A stretch of 47,415 bases of DNA. Origin: an uncultured Meiothermus sp. GTDB lineage: Bacteria; Deinococcota; Deinococci; Deinococcales; Thermaceae. Of the stretch, positions 8,882 to 25,935 are shown piece after piece. The notes under the pieces are model-generated. The model was given only the letters and a program-made list of their open reading frames with translations. It had not been told where the DNA came from and did not search any database. Numbering within the stretch: the stretch's first letter is position 1; each line of letters starts with the position of its first letter. The translations under genes were made by a program, and so were the position numbers. The stretch lies in NCBI GenBank assembly GCA_937950405.1, contig CALFDH010000003.1, positions 1-47,415 of the forward strand, written 5' to 3'.

Positions 8882-9517
8882 TTACTGCCCTCTCCCCCGG
8901 TCCGAAATATCCTCCAGGGCAAACTCCAGGGCCATTTCCCAGGCCGACTGTTCGTGCTGCACCACCTGATCCACCATCCGATCCACTTCCTCGGGCGAAA
9001 GCTCGGAGGAAGCCTCGAGGGCCAGGCTGCCAAAGTCGTGAATCAGGGCCTGGGTCTCTGGGGCTATCCAGTGTTGGGTGACTTCGTCGGCCAGCCCGCT
9101 GGAGTCCTCCAAGTTCTCGCTGCCGGGCAGGAGCGAACTCCAGGCATCGAAAAAAGCCCGATGTCTGGCCCAGTTTGCCACAGCACCCATCGCATACGGG
9201 GCTTGCTCAAGACTCTGTATAAAATCCAGGTAACGTTGACGAAGCGGGTGAATCGGCCCCACGGGTAGCTCGAGGCTGGTCAGCCAGTCCAGCTCCTCTA
9301 CCGTGAACAGGAGGGCATTGATTTTGATCAGGCGGTGAGGCTGCGGCGCCCGGCGCAATAATGAAGTTTGCAGCCCCAGCATAGCTTCGTAGAGATACCA
9401 CTCCTGTACCAGCCAGCGCTCAAAGGCACGGCATGAAACCTTCCCCTGGCACAACAGGCGCAGGAAGGGTTGTTCGGTTAGCGCAACCCAGCCCCTGAAG
9501 CCCCGCAGGTCAATCAC
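8882..9517 (-). CDS. TenA/PqqC-like (heme-oxygenase fold) family protein
   Basis: 'PFLRLLCQGKVSCRAFERWLVQEWYLYEAMLGLQTSLLRRAP' resembles TenA-family helices; assignment from pattern only. Confidence 0.5.
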   Translation of the reverse strand: MIDLRGFRGWVALTEQPFLRLLCQGKVSCRAFERWLVQEWYLYEAMLGLQTSLLRRAPQPHRLIKINALLFTVEELDWLTSLELPVGPIHPLRQRYLDFIQSLEQAPYAMGAVANWARHRAFFDAWSSLLPGSENLEDSSGLADEVTQHWIAPETQALIHDFGSLALEASSELSPEEVDRMVDQVVQHEQSAWEMALEFALEDISDRGRGQ

Positions 9518-9657
9518 TCCTTAAGGGTGAGGCCAAAAAGACCGGGTGGTTGTGCGTAGGGCTAAGATTGGGGGCTACCCGAAGACTGTCTCACCGGGTA
9601 GATTTGCAACAGCGCTACAATCTCATGTCACAATCCGGCGTTATTTCTACATAAGCA

Positions 9658-10530
9658 CTACCCAGCATTGTGAAGAGCGTTTTCCAGTGCCTCGGCGAAA
9701 GCGTAGGGCTGGTCAATCCAGGGGTAATGGCCCGCCCCTTCGATAAGCTCCAGCCGCCCTCCTACAAGGTCGGTAATGGTCTGGGCTTCCGGGTAACTGC
9801 TGGCATCCAGTGAGCCCAGGAGAACTGTGGTAGGCGTGCGAACCTCGAGCAGGAAAGGGGTGTAGTCGAGCCGCCACAGCCCGTTCAGCACAAACATCCG
9901 CCCAGGCGTATCGGCCCCTACCACGGTAGAGCCTTCCACCATCCATTCATACTCCATGCGGCCGTGCAGGCTGGGAAACATCAACTTGTCGAAAGCCGCT
10001 TTTGGCTCCACATGGGCAAACGCTTCCTGGAGCAGCCGGGCTCCATCCTGTGGCAGCTCCACCTCGACATCCTGGTCTGCGATACCGCGCAACCCCAGCG
10101 AGGCCCGGTACAGTTGGGTCGCAAGCCAGGGAAAGTTGATCCAGGGGTTGATCAGCAGCAATTGCCCGGTGGCCTCTGGGAAGCGGCGGGCATATTCCAG
10201 GGCCAGCAGGCCGCCAAAGCCGTGTCCCAGCAAGACCCAGGTATCCAGACCCAGATGGTCGCGCAGATGCGCTAAGTCGTTCATAAGGGCATCTATGGTG
10301 AAAAGGCGCGGTTCTTCCGGCAAGGCAGGACTGCGACCTCCCCCCCGCTGATCGAGGTAGAGCACCCGGAAGTCTTCCAAATACTCTTCAAGCCCTTCGC
10401 GAAGGGCATAACTGCTGCCCCCGGGCCCCCCGTGCAGCACCACAATGGCCGGGGCATCCGGGGGGCCGGTGTCCTCGAGGTAAACCTCGACGCCATCGTC
10501 CACTGCAATTAAATCGATTTCTTCGCGCAT
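9658..10530 (-). CDS. Alpha/beta hydrolase, proline iminopeptidase-like
   Basis: 'IVVLHGGPGGSSYALREGLEEYLEDFRVLYLDQRGGGRSPAL', 'LLGHGFGGLLALEYARRFPE', C-terminal 'IEGAGHYPWIDQP'. Confidence 0.85.
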   Translation of the reverse strand: MREEIDLIAVDDGVEVYLEDTGPPDAPAIVVLHGGPGGSSYALREGLEEYLEDFRVLYLDQRGGGRSPALPEEPRLFTIDALMNDLAHLRDHLGLDTWVLLGHGFGGLLALEYARRFPEATGQLLLINPWINFPWLATQLYRASLGLRGIADQDVEVELPQDGARLLQEAFAHVEPKAAFDKLMFPSLHGRMEYEWMVEGSTVVGADTPGRMFVLNGLWRLDYTPFLLEVRTPTTVLLGSLDASSYPEAQTITDLVGGRLELIEGAGHYPWIDQPYAFAEALENALHNAG

Positions 10531-10572
10531 AATGTTCCAGGTTGGCCTAAGGCCGAAGGCTCAAGCGGGGCA

Positions 10573-10794
10573 CTAACCGGCTTCGCGGCTCCCCTCCTCG
10601 AGCAATTCAAAACTCCAGGAGCGAAAACCCTCCAACTCGGAGGCAGCCTGCTCCATTTCCGGGGCATAAGCCCAGACCTCGAGCAGATAGAGTTCCTGTT
10701 CTGCTCGGTACAGCAACCGATAGGGATGAGGAAACCGCCGGGCCAAACCTCGCAGTGCATCCAGATTTTTGCCTTCGATTAAGAGCACCTTCAT
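10573..10794 (-). CDS. Small conserved-looking hypothetical protein (73 aa)
   Basis: ORF MKVLLIEGKNLDALRGLARRFPHPYRLLYRAEQELYLLEVWAYAPEMEQAASELEGF..., co-oriented with neighbours and balanced composition. Confidence 0.6.
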   Translation of the reverse strand: MKVLLIEGKNLDALRGLARRFPHPYRLLYRAEQELYLLEVWAYAPEMEQAASELEGFRSWSFELLEEGSREAG

Positions 10795-10933
10795 CGGCTT
10801 CTACTGTACCCTTTCACCGCTGGCACATCTCGGCCCAAAATTCGTTTGGGAACAGCATCGAAAAGCTCTACCGGGGAAGTATTTTCACCATACCCTTTCC
10901 ACGGGTTTTTCAAGTCGCTTACCACAAGGCAGC

Positions 10934-11524
10934 TTATTCGGTATATGCTCTCCACAAACGCTCCAGAAAAAGCACCTCGCAGGCTTCCTCGAGGCTAGTC
11001 ATGAGCGAGTAGGCTTGCAGGAGCGCTTTTTCCGGCATCTCCTCGGTACCCTTGATAAAGGCCCCATGGCCACGCACAATGCAGGCCCGGTGGCTCCGCA
11101 GGGCTTCGGCCACCGCCTGGGCTGCCTCTTCGGTTCCCGAGGTAGTCAGGGGGACTACCACGGGAATCTGGTCGAAGTAGTAGCGCCCTTCCAGGTCAAT
11201 AGGCACAATGGCCTCCAGGTGAAACGAGAGCGCAATCGCGTGTCGTGGGTGCGCGTGTACCACCGCCTTCGCATCGGTCTGCTGGTAGATGGCCCGGTGA
11301 ATCACCCGCTCCACCGAGGCGCCCGCATCGCGCTCGAGGTCGGGCAACAGGGGTAGCCAGAGGAGGTCGTCCGAGGTCAGATGGGCCTTCTGAACGCCCG
11401 AGCGGGTAATCCAGAGCCCGTCCCGATCCCGCACCGAGAAATTGCCCGAAGTAGCCGAGGCCAGCCCGGCGGCAAACAAATCGGCCCCAACTTGCTGAAA
11501 AGCGAGAAAAAGTTTGGCCTTCAT
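10934..11524 (-). CDS. Class II aldolase/adducin family protein
   Basis: 'SATSGNFSVRDRDGLWITRSGVQKAHLTSDDL', 'KAVVHAHPRHAIALSF', 'RACIVRGHGAFIKG'. Confidence 0.88.
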   Translation of the reverse strand: MKAKLFLAFQQVGADLFAAGLASATSGNFSVRDRDGLWITRSGVQKAHLTSDDLLWLPLLPDLERDAGASVERVIHRAIYQQTDAKAVVHAHPRHAIALSFHLEAIVPIDLEGRYYFDQIPVVVPLTTSGTEEAAQAVAEALRSHRACIVRGHGAFIKGTEEMPEKALLQAYSLMTSLEEACEVLFLERLWRAYTE

Positions 11525-11813
11525 GAGCTACCAGCACTTGTCGGAGTGGGCGCGGGTTAGGAAGGCTCTAATCCCAACTTTGGGCCTGTAATCAGACTCA
11601 GACCATAAACTAGCCGGGAGTGGGCAACCTCTGGCAGAAGCCAGTTTGAGGTTTTCCAACACCTGTCCCCTACCCCCTAACCCCTTTCCACAGCTCACCG
11701 CTCCCTCAGTATGCACAGTGTTCAAGCCCATATGGTATGACCCGATAGACTGGTTCTTTGGGGCTTCTATCGCCCCTTGTAGCCCATCACCTTCAGGGCT
11801 CCCATATACCATT

Positions 11814-11839
11814 GGGCTGTAAGCCAGAGCCTACAGCCC
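11814..11839 (-). terminator. Hairpin downstream of rpoC, possible terminator
   Basis: GGGCTGTA(agccagagcc)TACAGCCC, 18 bp 3' of the rpoC stop; no T-run. Confidence 0.35.
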
Positions 11840-11856
11840 ACGGCGAGCATTATGCT

Positions 11857-16440
<4,584 letters not shown>

Positions 16441-16517
16441 TTCTTCCCTCGCTGATAGTCGATAGCGGATGGCTATTCGCTAAACCCTCTGGGCTAACGG
16501 CTATTCGCTTTCAGCTC

Positions 16518-19500
16518 TTAACGCCTTGAAGCCAATCCTTCAAAAATGTCCAGATTCCTGGCATTCTCGTCGTAGGTCTCCACGTCCAGACCCAGCGATT
16601 GTAGCTCTTTTACCAGCACCCGGAAGCTCTCCGGTACGCTAGCTTCAGGTACATCTTCGCCCTTGACCACAGCCTCGTAGGCAGCATTGCGGCCCTCGAT
16701 GTCATCGGACTTGATGGTGAGAATCTCTTGCAGGGTATGGGCCGCACCATAGGCTTCCAGCGCCCAGACCTCCATCTCGCCAAAGCGTTGACCCCCGAAC
16801 TGCGCCTTGCCGCCCAGGGGCTGCTGCGTGATAAGCGAGTAGGGGCCGGTCGAACGCGCATGCATCTTGTCCTCGACCATGTGGTAGAGCTTCATGATGT
16901 ACATCACCCCCACCACAATGGGGCCTTCGATGGGTTCACCGGTGCGTCCGTCGTAGAGCACACTCTTGCCCTGTTGAGCCACTTCGCGCAGTTGCTCGGC
17001 GGGGTCCTTCTCGCCGTCCACCAGGCCCAGCTTGGCAGCTCTGGCCAGCACTTCCCGCTCGCGGTTGTCAATGCCAAAACCAGCCTTGGTGCGGACTTGC
17101 CATTTCTTGTCGAAGGCTTTGCCCAGCATCTCCTTGATCTCATCCTCGGAAATGCCGTCAAAGACCGGGGTGATGAACTTGAGGTCGAGTTCATAACCGG
17201 CCAGACCCAGGTGGGTCTCCAGAATCTGACCGAGGTTCATGCGGCTCGGTACGCCCAGGGGGTTGAGTACGATGTCTACCGGGGTGCCGTCGGGCATGTG
17301 CGGCATGTCTTCGGGGGGTAGAATCTTGGAGACCACACCCTTGTTACCGTGGCGGTTAGCGAGCTTGTCACCCACTTGCAGCTTGCGCTTCTGGGCCACA
17401 TAGACCCGTACTACCTCACGCACACCGGGCTTAAGCTCCACCCCAGGGTCGCCCCGGCGCAAGCGCAGGGTACGCACCACAATGCCCCCTTCGCCGGGCG
17501 GCACCCGCAGGGAGGTATCCTTCACGTCGCGGGCCTTTTCGCCGAAGATGCTGCGCAATAGCCGCTCTTCAGGAGTAGGCTCGGTCTCGCCCTTGAAGCT
17601 GGTACGGCCCACCAGGATATCGCCGGCCTTAACCTCAGCGCCAATCCGTACCACCCCATCTTCGTCAAGGTCGCGCAAGGCGGCTTCAGAGAGGTTGGGA
17701 ATGTCACGGGTGACGCGCTCAGGGCCTAGCTTAGTGTCGCGGGCCTCGATCTCGTAGCGTTCGATATGAACAGAGGTGTAGAAATCGCGGCGCAAAAGAT
17801 CATCAGAAATGACGATGGCGTCTTCGTAGTTATAACCATCAAAGGGCATGATGGCCAGAAGTACATTTTGTCCCAGGGCCAGCCGTCCTTCGTCGGAGGC
17901 GGGGCCATCGGCGAGGAGGTCGCCTTTCTTAATCTTTTGACCCTTGGATACGCGGGGACGTTGGTCAAGCGCGGTGCCCTGGTTGGAGCGGGTGAAACGG
18001 CGCAGGTTATATTCGTAGAGGCCCTTATCGTCACCCCGAATGTGAATCTTGGAACCATCCACATACTCCACCACGCCATCCACATTGGAGTAGAGAGAGG
18101 TCAGAGAGTCGTGCACCACCCGCTCCTCCACGCCAGTCATGACCACCGGGCTTTGGGCCCGCAGCAGGGGCACCGCCTGGGCTTGCATGTTGGAGCCCAT
18201 CAGGGCGCGGTTGGCATCATCGTGCTCGAGGAAGGGAATCAGGTTGGTGTTGACCGAAAAAATCTGCTTGGGCGAAACGTCCATGTATTCGACTTCTTCA
18301 GGACGCATCACGATGGGCTCGCCCTTTTTGCGCACCACCACCTGCTGGGTGTCGAAATGCCCATCGGGTTTGAGGGGGGTGTTGGCCTGGGCAATGGCAT
18401 AGCGGTCTTCCTCGGTGGCGGTCATGAAATCCACCTTGTCGGTCACCCTGCCGTTTTCCACCTTGCGGTAGGGGGTCAGGATAAAGCCCAGGTCGTTGAT
18501 GCGACCAAACGAAGCCAGCGAGGAGATCAGACCGATGTTAGCGCCTTCGGGCGTCTCGATAGGGCAGATGCGCCCATAGTGGGTGCGGTGGACGTCGCGC
18601 ACGTCGAAACCCGCCCGTTCGCGGGTCAGACCGCCCGGCCCCAGGGCGGAAATGCGCCGTTTATGACGCAATTCCGACAGAGGATTGGTCTGGTCTTTGA
18701 ACTGGCTGAGCTGGCTGCGCCCGAAGAACTCGCGGATGGCGGCTACCAAAGGTCGGTTGTTGACCAGCTTGGCAGGGGTGGCGCTTTCGGGGGTGCCGAG
18801 GAGCATGCGCTCGCGCACCCCACGCGCCAGCCGCGAAAGCCCCACCCGGAACTGGTCGGCCAGTAGCTCGCCTACGGTGCGAATCCGGCGGTTGCCCAGG
18901 TGGTCAATGTCGTCGTGCTCGTAGCCGGGCTCGCCGCTTTGCAGGGCGAAGAGGTATTTGAGCACCGGCAGCAAACCTTCGTCTTTGAACTCACCGTTCT
19001 CAAACTTGATGAGCATGCGACCCGAGAGCTGAATGCCCAGTTTTTGCTGGGCCTTGTACTTGCCCGCCTCGCCCAGGTCGTAACGGCGCGGGTCGGACAG
19101 CAGCGAGTGCAGGTAGGAAATGGCCTTGTCGCGCTTGGGTGGGTCGCCGGGGCGCAGCTCGGTGAAGAGTTTGAGCAAGGCTTCGTCCACGCCCATCTCG
19201 AGGGCTTTGTTACCACGGTACTGGGCTTCCAGTAGACCGGGGAGCAGGTCGGGGTAGGCCGAGAGTTCCTTGCCGAGACTATCTGCGGTAAAGCCCAGCA
19301 CACGCAAAAGCAGCGCCAGGGGGAACTTCTTCTTGTTGACCTTCATCACCACCACACCGGACTGCTCGAACTCGAGGTCAATCCAGGGGCCGCGCTTGGG
19401 CAGGGGAATCACCGAGGCCACATACTTACCAGGGCGGGCCTGATCGACGGTGAAGTACACCCCTGGTGAGCGGTGAATCTGGGAAACGATCACCCGGTCT

Positions 19501-19892
19501 GCCCCGTTGACGATAAACGAGCCGTCTTCGGTCATGAGGGGGAGGTCGCCCAGGAATACCTCGTCTTCTTTGAGCAAGCCGGTGTCCTTGTGCACCAACA
19601 GCAGCTTGGCATACAGGGGAGCCTGGTAGGTCAGGTCTTTCTCGCGGCACTCGTCCTGGTCAAAAGGCGGGTCGCCCAGACGGTACTCGAGGAAATCCAG
19701 TACCAGCCCCCGCCCTTTTTCTCCTTCCTCAATAGGGAAGGTCTCTTTGAAGGCAGCTTGCAGGCCAATAGCCTCCCGCTTAGAGGGAGGAACTTCAGCC
19801 TGCAGGGCTTTGGTGAAGGAGTCAACCTGGATTTCGGTCAGGGGTGGGAGGGGAATAACTTCTGTAATCTTGCCGAACCGCTCTATCTTCAT
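16518..19892 (-). CDS. rpoB: DNA-directed RNA polymerase subunit beta
   Basis: '[68 protein letters not shown]' rifampicin region; C-terminal '[40 protein letters not shown]'. Confidence 0.99.
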   Translation of the reverse strand: MKIERFGKITEVIPLPPLTEIQVDSFTKALQAEVPPSKREAIGLQAAFKETFPIEEGEKGRGLVLDFLEYRLGDPPFDQDECREKDLTYQAPLYAKLLLVHKDTGLLKEDEVFLGDLPLMTEDGSFIVNGADRVIVSQIHRSPGVYFTVDQARPGKYVASVIPLPKRGPWIDLEFEQSGVVVMKVNKKKFPLALLLRVLGFTADSLGKELSAYPDLLPGLLEAQYRGNKALEMGVDEALLKLFTELRPGDPPKRDKAISYLHSLLSDPRRYDLGEAGKYKAQQKLGIQLSGRMLIKFENGEFKDEGLLPVLKYLFALQSGEPGYEHDDIDHLGNRRIRTVGELLADQFRVGLSRLARGVRERMLLGTPESATPAKLVNNRPLVAAIREFFGRSQLSQFKDQTNPLSELRHKRRISALGPGGLTRERAGFDVRDVHRTHYGRICPIETPEGANIGLISSLASFGRINDLGFILTPYRKVENGRVTDKVDFMTATEEDRYAIAQANTPLKPDGHFDTQQVVVRKKGEPIVMRPEEVEYMDVSPKQIFSVNTNLIPFLEHDDANRALMGSNMQAQAVPLLRAQSPVVMTGVEERVVHDSLTSLYSNVDGVVEYVDGSKIHIRGDDKGLYEYNLRRFTRSNQGTALDQRPRVSKGQKIKKGDLLADGPASDEGRLALGQNVLLAIMPFDGYNYEDAIVISDDLLRRDFYTSVHIERYEIEARDTKLGPERVTRDIPNLSEAALRDLDEDGVVRIGAEVKAGDILVGRTSFKGETEPTPEERLLRSIFGEKARDVKDTSLRVPPGEGGIVVRTLRLRRGDPGVELKPGVREVVRVYVAQKRKLQVGDKLANRHGNKGVVSKILPPEDMPHMPDGTPVDIVLNPLGVPSRMNLGQILETHLGLAGYELDLKFITPVFDGISEDEIKEMLGKAFDKKWQVRTKAGFGIDNREREVLARAAKLGLVDGEKDPAEQLREVAQQGKSVLYDGRTGEPIEGPIVVGVMYIMKLYHMVEDKMHARSTGPYSLITQQPLGGKAQFGGQRFGEMEVWALEAYGAAHTLQEILTIKSDDIEGRNAAYEAVVKGEDVPEASVPESFRVLVKELQSLGLDVETYDENARNLDIFEGLASRR

Positions 19893-20080
19893 TAAAACAC
19901 CTCGTAACCCGTGGGCTTTCCTCCGCGCCTTCGGGCACGGATACGGCTTGCTCTGGGCCTTGTGGGGGGTTTTCGTAAGCTAACAGGGTTCTTCCGCAGG
20001 CGAAAATATTCCCTGCGGCGGCTGATTCTTACGCTTTTTGTGGAACACACCGGGGGTGCAGGCCACAAAACACGCTCTGT

Positions 20081-20110
20081 AGCATATCACATTTTTACAC
20101 ACAAATGCAA
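20081..20110 (-). promoter_or_regulatory. Candidate rpoB promoter
   Basis: Minus strand TTGCAT-18 nt-TATGCT, about 190 nt upstream of the rpoB ATG. Confidence 0.5.
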
Positions 20111-20250
20111 TATGCACCCTGAGGCTTCAAGCTGCTGAGAGGGATTGTAGCACAGGATGAGATGTTTGAGGAGTGCGAAATACCGGAAGAAAACCATAAC
20201 CCTCCTCTGCCTCCTCTCGCTCAAGGGAAGGCAGGAAGGTCTGGATGCTG

Positions 20251-20379
20251 CAATGCCGGAATCAATAAGACAGTTGACATAGCAAAAAGCCCCTGGATGC
20301 TGTCTTTGTTTAATCCCAGAACACTTGCTTGCGTCGGGTTGGTTCGTGATTGTTCAGCAACGAATCAGTCGAATCGGAC
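20251..20379 (+). repeat. Divergent MITE-like element, copy 4
   Basis: CAATGCCGGAATCAATAAGACAG...CTGTCTTTGTTTAATCCCAGAACACTTGCTTGCGTCGGGTTGGTTCG...CGAATCAGTCGAATCGGAC, collinear with copies 1 and 3 but diverged. Confidence 0.6.
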
Positions 20380-20429
20380 AAAAGAGCCCAGGAAACCAAC
20401 TTTTTAGCCCCACTGGAATCTGGGAAGGA

Positions 20430-21569
20430 TTACAGGAAATCGCCCAGTATGCGCTCAACCTGGTCGGTCTCGATCAGGAAAGCGTCGTGACCGTGGGGGC
20501 TATGAATCTCGCGGTAGATGCCGCCACTCAAGGCAGCCATCTCTCGAACCTCCTGGGCGGTGTAAAGGACGTCTGAGTTGATGCCCACAAACAAACTGGG
20601 AATGCCCTTGAGATGAGCCAGGGCCGACTCCACGCCTCCGCGCCCCCGGCCCACGTCGTGGGTGTCCATGACCTCAGACAACACCAGATAGGCATTCGCA
20701 TCAAACCGCTTGGCGAACTTTTCCCCCTGGTAGAGCACGTAGCTTTCGCCGCGCTCCGGGTGATGCTGCCAGCGCAGCCGGAAGGAGTCGGGCGAACGGA
20801 AGGAGAGCATGGCAATGGCCCGACCAAGCTGCAAGCCCAGAGGCTGCTCGGTGTAGTAACCCCCCTGGTAGCTGGGGTCGGTCAGCACGGCTTCCCTCGA
20901 GAGCCGGTTGAAGGCGCGGGCCCAGGGGCCGTGTACCGCTGGAGCCGCCAGCACCACCAGCTTGTGCACACGCTGCGGATAGAGCAAGGCAAACTCGAGG
21001 GCCACCATGCCCCCTAAGCTGCCCCCCAAAAGGGTCACTTTTTCGATGCCCAAAAAATCCAGCAGCCGGGCCTGGGCGCGGGCCAGGTCGCGCACGGTCA
21101 GTTTGGGGAAGTCGGGGCCATAGAGCTGCCCGGACTCTGGGTTGAGGGAGAGGGGGCCGGTAGAGCCGTAACAACTGCCGATGTGGTTGGCGCAGATGAC
21201 GAAATACTTTTCGGTATCGAGCATACGGCCCGGCCCCGCCAGCTCGTCCCACCAGCCATCGGGTCCAAAGGCCTGGTCGAGCTTGGGCAGGCTGCTCAAG
21301 GTTTCCTTGGTGTAGGTGCCGGCCAGGTGCGCCGAGCCGGTCCAGGCGTGGAACACCAGCACGGCATTGCTGCGGTCGAAGTTGAGTTGGCCGTAGGTTT
21401 CGTAGCGCAGTCGCAGCTCGGGCAGGGTACCCCCGTACTCGAGGCGAAGCCCGCCCTCTAGGAGAGCCTGGGCCGGCACCGGAGGGGGCACCCGCCCCCG
21501 GCTTTTGGGAGGCTTGATCAACAGGGCCTCGTGGTCGCCCCAGGCTTCTTGAATCAGGAGGTCGGTCAT
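20430..21569 (-). CDS. metX: Homoserine O-acetyltransferase
   Basis: 'AVLVFHAWTGSAHLAGTY', 'VTLLGGSLGGMVALEFALLYPQRVHKLVVLA', C-terminal 'IHSPHGHDAFLIE'. Confidence 0.95.
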   Translation of the reverse strand: MTDLLIQEAWGDHEALLIKPPKSRGRVPPPVPAQALLEGGLRLEYGGTLPELRLRYETYGQLNFDRSNAVLVFHAWTGSAHLAGTYTKETLSSLPKLDQAFGPDGWWDELAGPGRMLDTEKYFVICANHIGSCYGSTGPLSLNPESGQLYGPDFPKLTVRDLARAQARLLDFLGIEKVTLLGGSLGGMVALEFALLYPQRVHKLVVLAAPAVHGPWARAFNRLSREAVLTDPSYQGGYYTEQPLGLQLGRAIAMLSFRSPDSFRLRWQHHPERGESYVLYQGEKFAKRFDANAYLVLSEVMDTHDVGRGRGGVESALAHLKGIPSLFVGINSDVLYTAQEVREMAALSGGIYREIHSPHGHDAFLIETDQVERILGDFL

Positions 21570-21598
21570 GTATCGCTCCGGCGCAGCCTGACCCCGGT

Positions 21599-22990
<1,392 letters not shown>

Positions 22991-23008
22991 CACGATGCGC
23001 GCATTCCC

Positions 23009-23189
23009 TTCTCTTATCTTTCCCAACTGCCAAACTATGCCAAGTTTCGAACGTTGTGTGCCTACAACATTCAGCAGTTGAGCCGGAATTAGCACCATAC
23101 AAAAAAGCATTTGATGATGAGCAAAGGCTTTTTTGTGGGTTGCTGCGACTTCGCAGGGCCGAATCCCTCCGCCGCTCTGGATAAAAGAA
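23009..23189 (-). ncRNA. SAM-I (S-box) riboswitch upstream of metY-metX
   Basis: Minus strand TTCTTTTATCCAGAGCGGCGGAGGGATTCGGCCCTGCGAAGTCGCAGCAACC...GGTGCTAATTCCGGC...GGGAAAGATAAGAGAA; P1 TTCTTTTATC/GATAAGAGAA; canonical core motifs. Confidence 0.94.
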
Positions 23190-23268
23190 CTTTTTGGTTT
23201 TGGCCGCGCCCCTGCGCGGATACCAGTGAGTGTAGAGAGATGGGGGAATTCTGTCAACCCTGAAGCGT

Positions 23269-25935
23269 TCAACCTTCGGTGGCCTTAGCCCCAGCACCAC
23301 GCACCCGACGGCGAGCGAGCTTATCCTGATACATGCGCTGGTCAGAAAGACGCACCAGGTCGCCATCGGAGGTAGCCTCATCGGGCATGGAGGCTATCCC
23401 GGAGCTGACGCTGGCCGTCGGGAAACCCTGGCCCTGAGTGTTGAGAATAGCCGTTTCGATGCGGGTCAAAATCTCGTCCTGGTGGCGTGCGTCTACATAG
23501 GGCAGAATGGCGGCATATTCGTCCCCGCCAATTCGATAGACCCGACCCAGCTCGAAAAAGCACTCCTGCATGGCCTGGGCAAAGGTACGCAGCAGGGCAT
23601 CCCCGCGTTCGTGGCCTTCGGAGTCGTTGAGCTGTTTGAGGTTATCCACATCCAGGGCCAGTACACTGAGCGAGTAGCCGACCCGATGGGCGCGGGCGAC
23701 CTCACTCTCGAGGTCGGATTCAAACGCACGACGGTTGCCCAGTCCGGTCAACACATCGGAATGGGCCATCAGCTCCATGCGTCGGGCCAGCACCTGGGCC
23801 TCACGGCGAGCCTGCTCGAGTTCGCGGGTGCGCTCAGCCAGCAACTGCTCGAAGTTTTGCTTGAGTTGCTCGATTTCCTCATCCGCCCAGCCCAGTTGGG
23901 CTTTCTCGAGCTGCACCGAGAGTGAAAGGTCGGAGTCCAGGCGCTGCATGTGCTCTTCCACATCGGCGGTGACTTCAGCAAAAACCGCCAAGCAAGCCTC
24001 GACCACAGTCGGATCGAATTGTCGCCCGCTCTGACGCTTGATCTCAGCCAGCGCTTCAGCCACCGACCAGGCCCGCTTATAGGGGCGCTCGTGGGTCAGG
24101 GCATCCAGCACGTCGGCCACCGCCACAATCCGCCCGGACATGGGAATGCTATCCCCCACCAACCCCCGGGGATAGCCACTACCATCGAAGTGTTCGTGGT
24201 GCGACAGGGCAATTTCTTCCGCCAGTCGAAGAATTTTGGAGCGCCCCCCCGACAGGATACGGGCCCCGATATTGGTGTGATCTTTCATCAGCCCGTACTC
24301 ACCCACAGTCAAGCGATCCTGTTTTAGCAAAATCGCGTCCGGAATTCCGATTTTACCCACATCGTGCAAACGTGCGGCCAGGCGCAGGGTATCGACGTCG
24401 TGCTGAGGCCAGCCGAGTTCCTTGGCAATCATGCCGGCGTTACGGCCCACCCGGTAGGTATGCTCGCCGGTGGCATCGTCGCGAAACTCGGCGGCCAGCG
24501 CCAGGCGGGACACAATCTCGAGCTGGGCAAACTCGAGCTCCTGGGTGCGCTGGAAGACCTTGGCCTGGGCCTCTTCGCGGGCCTGGCGCTCGAGTTCGGT
24601 TCTGAGTCGCAGGCTTTCTGCCTCGTTACGCACCCGCTCGAGCTCGAGGTGGTTCATCAGGGTTTGGCGTTGGCGTTCGCTTTCTTCATTAAAGACTTCA
24701 CGCTCGAGGCGATGGTACTCCTCCAGGTGTTCGATAGCCTGGGCATACTCCCCGTCCGCGCGGTGCACCTGGGCCAGCAGACGGTGGGCCAGGTAGGTAC
24801 TGCGTTTACGCTCGGCCTGGCGTGAGAGCTCCAGGGCTTCTAACCCGTACTCCCGAGCCTGGCGCAGATCCTGTAGTTCGATGTAGGCCTCCCCCAGGCT
24901 GAGCAGTACATCCATAACCGTGGTGCGCCAGTCTTTCAAGCGAGCCAGCTCCAGCACCTCAAGCAAGGTCTGGATAGCGGTCTGGGGCTCGCCCAGCGCC
25001 ATCTGCGTCTTGGCCAGCCCTTCCAGTGAAGTGAGCAAAATTCGCTCCAACCCCAATTCTCTGCTCGCTTTAACCACCTCGCCGTGGGTATCCCTGGCCT
25101 TCGTGTAATCTGAGCGCTTGAAGGCCAGTTCTGCGATCAGCTGTAAAACCTGCAATTCGATAAATCTTTCGTGGATGCGGCGGGTCTCGGCCAGAGCCAG
25201 TTCGTAGTATCGGTCAGCCTGGTCGAAATCCCCCATTTCCATGTAGAGGTTGCCGATCGAAGCCAGGTTGCCCGCCCGGTTGCGAGGGCTGTGCCCTTCA
25301 TGGCGATAGAGTTGATAGGCCTCCAGAAATGCCTCTAGGGCCTGCGGATACTGCCCCAGTTCGGTGCGTAAGATTCCGATGTTGTTGAGGAAACTGGCCT
25401 CGGCAACCTGATTGCCCAAGGTTCGCACGAGGGCGAGGGCTCGGGTGAGCTTGTCCAGCGCCTGGGCATACTCGGCCTTTGAGTGGTGGATTCCAGCTTG
25501 CTGGTTGAGGCAGTCGGCCTCAGCAGTGGGGAGATTGGCTTGCTGGGCCAACATAGTGGCCTCTTCTAGGTAACTCGAGGCCTGGTTCAGATCACCCTGC
25601 TCACGCAAAATGGTAGCAAGCAGTCGCAAACCCTCGAGCCTGAGCGTTGGTTCATCCACCGCGGCGGCCAGCTCTACACCCGCCTGGGCCATCTGGACAG
25701 CCTCAACCAGTTGCCCCAGCCGAAGATGGGCCCTGGCCAGGGTAAAAGAGGCTTGAACCTCGAGCAGCAGCTCTTGATGAGCGTGGGCCAGGGTTCTGGC
25801 TTCCCCTGCCAGAAGGGCTGCTTCCTGGGGTGCCTGGGCCAGGTGAGCCTCGGAGTCTCTCAGCAAAGATTCGATGGTTGCCAGCGCAGTCATCGAAACG
25901 GCGTTAGTCGGGTCGGTATCGCGCTGCACAACCAC
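23269..25935 (-). CDS. TPR-repeat / HD-GYP / GGDEF multidomain signalling protein
   Basis: N-terminal TPRs ('[18 protein letters not shown]...[31 protein letters not shown]'); HD-GYP '[15 protein letters not shown]...[17 protein letters not shown]'; GGDEF-type '[16 protein letters not shown]...[12 protein letters not shown]'. Confidence 0.93.
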   Translation of the reverse strand: MVVQRDTDPTNAVSMTALATIESLLRDSEAHLAQAPQEAALLAGEARTLAHAHQELLLEVQASFTLARAHLRLGQLVEAVQMAQAGVELAAAVDEPTLRLEGLRLLATILREQGDLNQASSYLEEATMLAQQANLPTAEADCLNQQAGIHHSKAEYAQALDKLTRALALVRTLGNQVAEASFLNNIGILRTELGQYPQALEAFLEAYQLYRHEGHSPRNRAGNLASIGNLYMEMGDFDQADRYYELALAETRRIHERFIELQVLQLIAELAFKRSDYTKARDTHGEVVKASRELGLERILLTSLEGLAKTQMALGEPQTAIQTLLEVLELARLKDWRTTVMDVLLSLGEAYIELQDLRQAREYGLEALELSRQAERKRSTYLAHRLLAQVHRADGEYAQAIEHLEEYHRLEREVFNEESERQRQTLMNHLELERVRNEAESLRLRTELERQAREEAQAKVFQRTQELEFAQLEIVSRLALAAEFRDDATGEHTYRVGRNAGMIAKELGWPQHDVDTLRLAARLHDVGKIGIPDAILLKQDRLTVGEYGLMKDHTNIGARILSGGRSKILRLAEEIALSHHEHFDGSGYPRGLVGDSIPMSGRIVAVADVLDALTHERPYKRAWSVAEALAEIKRQSGRQFDPTVVEACLAVFAEVTADVEEHMQRLDSDLSLSVQLEKAQLGWADEEIEQLKQNFEQLLAERTRELEQARREAQVLARRMELMAHSDVLTGLGNRRAFESDLESEVARAHRVGYSLSVLALDVDNLKQLNDSEGHERGDALLRTFAQAMQECFFELGRVYRIGGDEYAAILPYVDARHQDEILTRIETAILNTQGQGFPTASVSSGIASMPDEATSDGDLVRLSDQRMYQDKLARRRVRGAGAKATEG

